8,409 bases of DNA from Clostridiales bacterium (GTDB lineage: Bacteria; Bacillota; Clostridia; Peptostreptococcales; JAAYPU01): NCBI GenBank assembly GCA_012519645.1, contig JAAYPU010000151.1, forward strand, positions 1 to 8,409, read 5' to 3'. Below the pieces are notes generated by a model. That model was not told the DNA's origin. It saw nothing but the letters and a program-made list of their open reading frames with translations, and ran no database searches. Position numbers and translations under genes: made by a program. Below, piece by piece: positions 1 to 4,597 of this stretch; within the stretch, counting starts at the first letter, position 1; each line of letters opens with the position of its first letter.

Positions 1-2
1 AC

Positions 3-25
3 AAAAAATCAGCCTATAATGGCTG
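3..25 (-). terminator. Intrinsic terminator at left edge (minus strand)
   Basis: Read on the minus strand, CAGCC (25-21), a six-base ATTATA loop and GGCTG (14-10) form a 5-bp GC-rich stem followed by ATTTTTT. This is the layout of a rho-independent terminator. It lies beyond the kinase terminator at 236-258, so it would end a separate transcript starting somewhere between 26 and about 150, or act as an attenuator for a gene left of the window. Confidence 0.5.
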
Positions 26-124
26 GCTGGTCGGTTGCACCACTCACTCCACATGCTCAGGTGCCCATATAAAAGCATGCTTCTTCGAATCCAAAGGCCA
101 AACAATTTGTACTTAATAATTATA
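3..124 (-). ncRNA. Possible structured leader or small RNA, class unknown
   Basis: Bases 1-105 are visibly richer in G+C than the very AT-rich 110-240 stretch, lie downstream of the kinase terminator, and end in a second terminator-like hairpin. On the minus strand a perfect -10 hexamer TATAAT sits at 124-119, and a TTGACA at 151-146, but the 21-bp spacer is too long for a normal sigma-A promoter. In the putative transcript CATGC (79-75) can pair with GCATG (56-52), and GCACC (64-60) with GGTGC (41-37). These helices interleave as in an H-type pseudoknot, but 5-bp helices are weak evidence. I do not recognise any riboswitch class. An alternative is coding sequence: one minus frame stays open from about 120 to the window edge. 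Confidence 0.25.
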
Positions 125-235
125 GCTATTGCAATCTAAAAAATATGTCAATATCTGCAATGTAAATCAATAATTTTTCACCATAATTCGATATATTAGA
201 GTTGGAAAATCTATAAAAAAATATTTTTTTTAAAT

Positions 236-258
236 AAAAAAAAAGTGGCTGATGCCAC
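236..258 (-). terminator. Intrinsic terminator of the histidine kinase gene
   Basis: On the minus strand GTGGC (258-254), loop ATCA and GCCAC (249-245) are followed by nine consecutive T (244-236), with further T-rich sequence beyond. The hairpin lies 28 bases past the kinase stop codon. The 5-bp stem is short but GC-rich and the T tract is long, so termination here is likely. Confidence 0.7.
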
Positions 259-286
259 AATCCATAAAGTTTAAAAAAACATAGAT

Positions 287-1654
287 CTAAATATCTGAAA
301 ACTCAATATCTACTTTTTGTCTGCAGATTTCTTTCTCAATTGCCGCATCTATCTGACTTATTCCTTCATGATTATTAATCGGCAAATAAACTGTAAAAAC
401 TGTATAACCGTTATAATTGCTCCGAACCTCTACATTGCCATTATGCATCTCTATATATTCCTTAACAAAATAGAGTCCTAATCCAAGTCCCTCTGTTGAA
501 CGTGTCAGCAGCTTCTCTCCTTGATTAAACAACTGAAATATTTCTTTTTTTTGACTTTCCTCTATCATTTTACCTGAACTGCTTATTTCTATTATTAGTT
601 TTTCCTCTTTTTCCTGAACTCTAATGTAAATAATACTTTTGAAATCGCTGAATTTAACTGCATTTGATATTAGACTCAGTATCATTTTTTCAAACTTATC
701 TACGTCTACCGCGCCAAATCTGCAATCTATGCTTGAAAAAAAATCTATTCTTTTGTCCCTTCTTATAGCGTATTCCATTGAAGCTTCTGATAGACTTCTT
801 ATAATATTTATCAGGTCACAACTTTGAAAATATAATTTATCATTATACTTGATTCCTACTAATCTGATAAAACTATCGGTTAGCTTTTGTATTCTTTTCA
901 TATTTCGGTCATATATTTCAAAGTCTCTGGAGAGTCCATTTTTTATTTCTTCATCTTCTATTGTATTTATAATATCCTTGCTGTTATGCAAAACTCCCTG
1001 TAAATTATTTAATGGCGTTCTTATCTCGTGGGAAATTTTATCTAATATATCTATGCTTGCTTTCTCAAGATTTCTATTCTTAATATTGCTATTTACATTT
1101 TTTCGTGAATCATCACAGATACCACTGTTTTCATTTTCTTTTATTATGAGAGCACCAATTTTTTCATGATAATAATAACCGCTTAATACATCTATATCAA
1201 AGAAATACTCATTTTCTTCATTTGATATTCTATAGTTTGAAACATGAAAGGAATGTTCACTTTTTAAAGCTGTTTTCATTAACGATCCAAGGCCTGTCTC
1301 CACATGATATTTCTGCTCATCTTTCAATGTCACTTTTTCTCTCATCATTCTTTTCCCTACGGAATTTGCCATAATGACTTTTGAATCATTAAAAACAATG
1401 ATCCCATTGGGATTCATTTCAAATATGAATTCATGAATATTCTCATAATGTCCCGTATTTATTGTATCTTTTTTATAACTAGTATCTTTGAATAGAAATG
1501 TAAATATAGTCCAAATAGAAATAAAAGATAGACTGATAATCAAGCACTTTAGCCCTACAATAGCTGACTCACCTTTAATATTAAATACATTATCGGAAAA
1601 ACTTAAAATGAAGATGCAGATGTGAAAAAACAAAAGAGATACAGTTGCTTCCAC
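287..1654 (-). CDS. Orphan membrane sensor histidine kinase, candidate sporulation kinase
   Basis: A sensor histidine kinase of 455 residues from the GTG start used here. Two hydrophobic segments (about 5-22 and 31-55) with a short loop anchor it in the membrane. A PAS-like domain (about 70-175) follows, then the dimerisation/phosphoacceptor domain with ISHEIRTPLN (His209), and a HATPase domain with the N box around Asn331, an FxxF motif (FQLF) and an intact GLGLGL G2 box. The G1 box is degenerate: ISSSGKMI replaces the usual DxGxG, so the adenine-contacting Asp is Ser. No response regulator gene is adjacent, which is typical of clostridial orphan kinases that phosphorylate Spo0A. Upstream lie two Spo0A-box-like sites, consistent with that role; the function is inferred. 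The start is uncertain: the strong AAAGGAGG at 1690-1683 is correctly spaced for an in-frame CTG at 1675, not for this GTG. Confidence 0.9.
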   Translation of the reverse strand: MEATVSLLFFHICIFILSFSDNVFNIKGESAIVGLKCLIISLSFISIWTIFTFLFKDTSYKKDTINTGHYENIHEFIFEMNPNGIIVFNDSKVIMANSVGKRMMREKVTLKDEQKYHVETGLGSLMKTALKSEHSFHVSNYRISNEENEYFFDIDVLSGYYYHEKIGALIIKENENSGICDDSRKNVNSNIKNRNLEKASIDILDKISHEIRTPLNNLQGVLHNSKDIINTIEDEEIKNGLSRDFEIYDRNMKRIQKLTDSFIRLVGIKYNDKLYFQSCDLINIIRSLSEASMEYAIRRDKRIDFFSSIDCRFGAVDVDKFEKMILSLISNAVKFSDFKSIIYIRVQEKEEKLIIEISSSGKMIEESQKKEIFQLFNQGEKLLTRSTEGLGLGLYFVKEYIEMHNGNVEVRSNYNGYTVFTVYLPINNHEGISQIDAAIEKEICRQKVDIEFSDI

Positions 1655-1655
1655 T

Positions 1656-1690
1656 TTAAGTAATTTCTCTGTCAGTTTTCATCCTCCTTT
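1656..1690 (-). promoter_or_regulatory. Strong Shine-Dalgarno with 8-codon upstream ORF before the kinase
   Basis: The minus strand carries AAAGGAGG (1690-1683), immediately followed by ATG (1682-1680). That ATG opens an eight-codon frame (MKTDREIT) ending in TAA at 1658-1656, one base before the kinase GTG (1654). Seven bases after the Shine-Dalgarno is CTG (1675-1673), in frame with the kinase and preceded by an in-frame TGA. So the kinase either starts at CTG with ideal spacing, adding seven residues (MLTEKLL then the GTG codon), or starts at GTG by termination-reinitiation after the tiny ORF. Confidence 0.45.
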
Positions 1691-1711
1691 CCATATATTT
1701 TGTCCTTTATC

Positions 1712-1786
1712 ATTATATATGGTCTAAAAAATTTTTTCTCTGACTTGTTTTGTCGAAACAATACTTCTTTTGTTGAAAATACGACA
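1712..1786 (-). promoter_or_regulatory. Kinase promoter region with two Spo0A-box-like sites
   Basis: A TATAAT -10 hexamer (minus strand, 1717-1712) lies upstream of the ribosome binding site; no good -35 hexamer is visible 17 bp further up. On the plus strand a perfect Spo0A box core TGTCGAA is at 1751-1757, and a one-mismatch copy TGTTGAA at 1771-1777. Both have a TTTT prefix and start exactly 20 bp apart, about two helical turns. A third weak copy (TACGACA, 1780-1786) is in the opposite orientation. The sites would lie about 45-75 bp upstream of the start of transcription, where an activator facing a weak -35 could act. Spo0A control is inferred. Confidence 0.45.
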
Positions 1787-1917
1787 TAATAGAATTTTTT
1801 TCATTTTACTTATAATAATTATTTTTTCATTTATTATTTATACGGAAAAAAATACGGTTTAAAACAGAATTATTGAAAAAGCGAAAAGCTTATTAGAAGA
1901 ATATAAGAAATGGATTT

Positions 1918-2523
1918 CTAAAAAAGGTTTATAAGCAAATTATTGAGATTATTGGCAAAGGCATTGAGTATAGTATGCTCCAATAAAATTTTAATACCCA
2001 TTGCTATTAAAATAACGCCGCCTATCATATCAATTTTCCTACCGAAATTACCAACTGATCTTACAGCCTTTCCCAGATACACACCGCCGAAAGAAAAAAG
2101 CAAAGCAATAATACCGATAATAATCATAGGAAGAATGATATCTTTATTAAGAGTAGAAAAGCTTAGTCCTGCAGCTAAAGCATCTATACTTGTTGCAACA
2201 GCTAAAGTAATAAGCATTTTCATTCCGGTTAATACGATCGGCTTACCGTTTTCCTTATAGGCTTCAATAATCATTTTGATGCCTATAATAGTTAAAAGCC
2301 CAAAGGCAATCCAGTGGTTGTAAGCTTGCATAGCATTCCTGAAAAGCAAACCTGCCGCCCACCCGAGGTATGTCATTCCTGCTTGAAAAAAACCGAAGGT
2401 GATACCTGCATTTATTGCATTTCTAAAGACATTCCTCCTAATACAAAAACCACATGATATGGATACTGCAAAAGCATCCATAGCCAGTCCGATTGCAATG
2501 CCGAAAATCGTAATTAACCCCAT
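1918..2523 (-). CDS. mntP: Manganese efflux pump MntP
   Basis: A 201-residue, six-helix inner membrane protein of the MntP (formerly YebN/DUF204) family, which exports Mn2+ to prevent toxicity; E. coli MntP has 188 residues. The two internally repeated halves each carry the family's conserved transmembrane Asp: AMDAFAVSIS (Asp16) and SIDALAAGLS (Asp114). The start ATG at 2523 has AAGGGATG about 10 bases upstream. It is separated from ilvN by a terminator, so it is probably transcribed alone. The yybP-ykoY Mn2+ riboswitch that often precedes this gene is not recognisable; a dyad at 2547-2578 lies in the leader instead. No strong terminator follows; a 4-bp stem near 1880 is not convincing. The family assignment is firm, the Mn2+ substrate is from family knowledge. 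Confidence 0.93.
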   Translation of the reverse strand: MGLITIFGIAIGLAMDAFAVSISCGFCIRRNVFRNAINAGITFGFFQAGMTYLGWAAGLLFRNAMQAYNHWIAFGLLTIIGIKMIIEAYKENGKPIVLTGMKMLITLAVATSIDALAAGLSFSTLNKDIILPMIIIGIIALLFSFGGVYLGKAVRSVGNFGRKIDMIGGVILIAMGIKILLEHTILNAFANNLNNLLINLF

Positions 2524-2546
2524 AAATATAGTTCATCCCTTTTTTC

Positions 2547-2578
2547 TGATGTTACTTTATTGTATTAATAAAACATCA
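2547..2578 (-). promoter_or_regulatory. Dyad in the mntP leader, possible operator or hairpin
   Basis: Plus-strand TGATGTT (2547-2553) and TTATT (2557-2561) are mirrored by AATAA (2567-2571) and AACATCA (2572-2578), giving 12 bp of pairing with a three-base bulge and a five-base loop. It lies 24 bases upstream of the mntP start, just above its ribosome binding site. It could be a repressor or MntR-type operator, or an mRNA hairpin. There is no T tract, so it is not an intrinsic terminator. It does not match a site consensus I can name. Confidence 0.3.
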
Positions 2579-2654
2579 ATTTAATACTAATATATCATAT
2601 TTTTCAGTTTGTAAGTTATTATGTTCTTAACCTGATATTTATCCTGAAAGTACC

Positions 2655-2684
2655 AATAAAAGTCCACCAAGACCTTGGTGGACT
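2655..2684 (-). terminator. Intrinsic terminator of ilvN
   Basis: On the minus strand AGTCCACCAA (2684-2675), loop GGTC and TTGGTGGACT (2670-2661) form a perfect 10-bp stem, followed by TTTATT. It lies 33 bases past the ilvN stop and separates ilvN from mntP. The plus strand lacks a comparable T run. Confidence 0.85.
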
Positions 2685-2716
2685 CAAAAGCATTTTCTAA
2701 AAGCCGGTTGGTTATT

Positions 2717-3199
2717 TTATTGTTCTTCCTCTCTTAACATTGCAACGGTACCCGTCTTTGCCAGCTCTATAATGCCAAAAGGTTTCAAAGTTTCAATAAT
2801 CGCATCGATTTTGCTTTGTTCCCCTGTGGCCTCGACAATAAGGCTATCTCTGCCGATATGAGCTATTCTTGCCCTGAAGACATCCATTAAGGTAATAATA
2901 TCTATTCGTGTATGAATGTCCGCTTTAACTTTGATAAGAAGCAGTTGTTTATTTACTATCGGACGATTTGAAATATCTTCGATTTTTATTACATCAACTA
3001 ACTTGCTTAGCTGCTTAATAACCTGCTCCAATATATCATCATCGCCTTGAACTGCTATAGTCATCCTGGATATTTCTTCGTTTTCCGTTTCGCTTACAAC
3101 CAGTGAATCAATATTGTATCCCCTGCGGCTAAAAAGTCCGGCAACTTTACGCAGCACTCCCGGGTGATTTTCAACCAATACGGATAATATATGTCTCAT
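2717..3199 (-). CDS. ilvN: Acetolactate synthase small (regulatory) subunit
   Basis: The regulatory subunit of acetohydroxyacid synthase, which catalyses the first shared step of valine, leucine and isoleucine synthesis. The small subunit raises the activity of the catalytic IlvB subunit and confers valine feedback inhibition. At 160 residues it has the normal length of the family (often called IlvH/IlvN). The N-terminal ACT domain (about 1-75) shows SVLVENHPGVLRKVAGLFSRRGYNIDSL-type sequence, with NHPGVL and RGYNIDSL as hallmarks; the C-terminal ALS small-subunit domain covers about 85-157. ATG at 3199 has GGGAGGAAG six bases upstream. No catalytic ilvB is adjacent: the upstream neighbour is amrS and downstream is mntP. 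It has its own promoter and terminator, so it is an independent unit. Confidence 0.95.
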   Translation of the reverse strand: MRHILSVLVENHPGVLRKVAGLFSRRGYNIDSLVVSETENEEISRMTIAVQGDDDILEQVIKQLSKLVDVIKIEDISNRPIVNKQLLLIKVKADIHTRIDIITLMDVFRARIAHIGRDSLIVEATGEQSKIDAIIETLKPFGIIELAKTGTVAMLREEEQ

Positions 3200-3231
3200 T
3201 TAACTTCCTCCCTGAATTATTGCTTTTAATT

Positions 3232-3260
3232 ATATTACGATAAATAAAAGTCTTTTTCAA
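3232..3260 (-). promoter_or_regulatory. Sigma-A-type promoter for ilvN
   Basis: The minus strand reads TTGAAA (3260-3255), a 17-bp spacer, then TAATAT (3237-3232). This matches a sigma-A promoter at 5/6 in the -35, with a reasonable -10 and ideal spacing. It sits 32-61 bp upstream of the ilvN start and leaves room for a short leader with the ribosome binding site. No T-box or attenuator is recognisable between it and ilvN. Confidence 0.5.
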
Positions 3261-3262
3261 CA

Positions 3263-3349
3263 TTATCTGCCTAATATCTTTTCTGCAATCAACATGGTTC
3301 CTATACAGGTAATACATATAATGGTCCAAAGCAGTGCATTTTTCCCCAC
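3263..3349 (-). CDS. Possible 28-residue single-pass membrane peptide
   Basis: A short frame between amrS and ilvN. From GTG at 3349 it encodes MGKNALLWTIICITCIG followed by TMLIAEKILGR, then TAA. AAGGTG lies six bases upstream of the GTG, a good Shine-Dalgarno match and spacing, and decides this start over an in-frame ATG at 3367 that lacks one. The peptide has a positively charged start, about 18 hydrophobic residues and a basic end, as in small bacterial membrane proteins. I do not recognise it. It lies 100 bp past the amrS stop and ends at the edge of the ilvN promoter. It could be a chance frame; Ile/Leu-rich codons also raise the idea of a leader peptide, but no attenuator follows. Confidence 0.35.
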   Translation of the reverse strand: MGKNALLWTIICITCIGTMLIAEKILGR

Positions 3350-3449
3350 TCTTATCACCTTACACATATCAGTATTATGCGCTGAAACATTTTTTTATGT
3401 TATATTATATTACTTTAAAAATAGCAGTATGAAACGGCGAAGAGTGCAA

Positions 3450-4307
3450 TCAGATATTTCCAAGGTATACATACTTCAGATATTTTTCTCCTATGTTTTT
3501 TGCTTTCTTCATAAATTTTATATCTGTCGGAGCTCTATCATAATGGTAATTGGGAAAATATCGGCTTAAATGCAAGGGTATCTTTTGATCTATTTTTGAA
3601 ATCCACTGTGCGATAGCTTCAATTGTCTGCATATTATCTATTTTATCTGTCACAACTAATGTAGTGATCTCTATATGACAATGCCCGGCACACAGTAAAA
3701 TGGTATCTAAAACCGGCTGAAGCCGTCCTCTGCACATTTCCTGATAAAAACTATCATCAAAGCCCTTCAGGTCGATATTCATTGCATCTATATATGGTAA
3801 AAGCTTCTCCAAAGGTTCCTTATTGATATAGCCGTTAGTAACCAATACATTCTTTCTGCCTGTTTGCTTATTCAGCTTGGCAGTATCAAGGACAAACTCG
3901 TACCAAATGGCCGGCTCATTGTAAGTAAATGCAATCCCTATATTTTCAGATAAATTCTTAGCCATATCCACTATGTCCTCCGGTGCCGCATAAACACCTT
4001 CCCTACAGTCCTGAGAAATGCTGTAATTTTGACAATAAGCACATTTCAGGTTGCAGCCGAAGGAGCCTATGGATAAGATTTTGCTTCCCGGAAAAAATCT
4101 CCATAATGGTTTTTTTTCGATAGGGTCTACCCCGCATGAAGAAATAATGCCATAATTCTTGCTGTAAAGTACGCCTGAATCGTTATATCTGGCATTGCAA
4201 AAACCAATTCCACCATTCTTTATCAGACAATAGTGCGGGCATAATGTACATCTTACTTTACCCTCTTCTTTCTTTTCGTAAAACAAACATTCCTTGAGAT
4301 TTTTCAT
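3450..4307 (-). CDS. amrS: AmmeMemoRadiSam system radical SAM enzyme
   Basis: A radical S-adenosylmethionine enzyme of the AmmeMemoRadiSam system (PflA-activase-like), whose substrate is not established. Starting at ATG 4307 it has 285 residues. The N-terminal segment has four cysteines (Cys20, Cys23, Cys27, Cys37) that may bind metal. GSFGCNLKCAYCQNYSISQ holds the CX3CX2C motif (Cys85, Cys89, Cys92) for the 4Fe-4S cluster. DPIEKKPLWRFFPGSK and TYNEPAIWYE are family signatures. I chose ATG 4307 because the family normally begins close to the LFYEK motif, and a possible -10 at 4355-4350 would put transcription start beside the TTG at 4337, which would add ten residues. No start has a clear ribosome binding site. 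The chain stops at YVYLGNI, so the extra cysteine-containing tail that I recall in many longer homologues is absent. Its partner gene lies directly upstream. Confidence 0.92.
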   Translation of the reverse strand: MKNLKECLFYEKKEEGKVRCTLCPHYCLIKNGGIGFCNARYNDSGVLYSKNYGIISSCGVDPIEKKPLWRFFPGSKILSIGSFGCNLKCAYCQNYSISQDCREGVYAAPEDIVDMAKNLSENIGIAFTYNEPAIWYEFVLDTAKLNKQTGRKNVLVTNGYINKEPLEKLLPYIDAMNIDLKGFDDSFYQEMCRGRLQPVLDTILLCAGHCHIEITTLVVTDKIDNMQTIEAIAQWISKIDQKIPLHLSRYFPNYHYDRAPTDIKFMKKAKNIGEKYLKYVYLGNI

Positions 4308-4349
4308 CCTTTTTGATATCCCTTTCACATTTATCAAAGACCGTTATGT

Positions 4350-4376
4350 ATTATATTGTCGAAATTTTTTTCAACA
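4350..4376 (-). promoter_or_regulatory. amrS promoter element with Spo0A-box-like dyad
   Basis: A perfect TATAAT (minus strand, 4355-4350) lies 43 bp before the amrS ATG. Directly upstream, plus-strand TGTCGAA (4357-4363) is a perfect Spo0A box core, mirrored by TTCAACA (4370-4376), a one-mismatch inverted copy. The only TTGAAA (4374-4369) is 13 bp from the -10, too close to be a standard -35. If both elements are real, the box lies within the -10/-35 spacer, where binding would be expected to block RNA polymerase. Confidence 0.35.
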
Positions 4377-4399
4377 TGTCATAACCAAAAGAAATTAAC

Positions 4400-4559
4400 A
4401 TTTTGGATTAGTTTTCCACAGTATTCCATAACTCCTCAACCAAAGATATCCAAAATGGTGTGTGGAAAACTATAATCCCCGTAATGCATTGCATTTAAAC
4501 GTTTGCGTACACACCCCATAATTTTTATCAACAAGTTTTCCACAACAGGTTCCATAACT
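4400..4559. repeat. Cluster of TTTTCCACA (DnaA-box-like) motifs and paired repeats
   Basis: The intergenic gap holds TTTTCCACA at 4412-4420 and 4536-4544, its reverse complement at 4461-4469, and TTATCAACA at 4525-4533. Each is one base from the DnaA box TTATCCACA. Box 1 and box 2 belong to a 12-bp inverted repeat, TAGTTTTCCACA (4409-4420) and TGTGGAAAACTA (4461-4472). ATTTTGGAT (4400-4408) also recurs inverted (4448-4456), and TTCCATAACT follows both forward boxes (4424-4433 and 4550-4559). GGTGTGT (4458-4464) and ACACACC (4509-4515) form a further inverted pair. No dnaA or dnaN gene is present, so this is not an obvious chromosomal origin. Confidence 0.5.
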
Positions 4560-4597
4560 AATATTTATATGCCTTCGCCATCAAAATAAGACCTCTG

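Noticed and set aside
80..95. TTCGAATCC resembling a tRNA T-loop
   Set aside because: The flanking bases do not form a T stem, there is no acceptor stem, anticodon arm or CCA end on either strand.
639..1169. Plus-strand open frames opposite the histidine kinase
   Set aside because: They are antisense to a gene with clear kinase motifs, have no ribosome binding sites and show no recognisable domains. The same holds for plus-strand frames opposite mntP, the MEMO-AMMECR1 gene, cwlD and dcd.
1840..1862. ATACGG repeats after mntP as a terminator
   Set aside because: The two ATACGG copies are direct, not inverted, so they cannot form a hairpin.
2524..2716. yybP-ykoY manganese riboswitch upstream of mntP
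   Set aside because: The conserved loop sequences of that class are not recognisable; the leader is AT-rich with only one dyad.
3200..3449. T-box or leader-peptide attenuator for ilvN
   Set aside because: There is no T-box core sequence and no terminator/antiterminator pair. The small Ile/Leu-rich frame ends before the likely ilvN promoter, so it would not be on the same leader.
4338..4597. Chromosomal replication origin
   Set aside because: DnaA-box-like motifs are present, but there is no dnaA, dnaN or other origin-linked gene and no clear AT-rich 13-mer set; kept only as a motif cluster.
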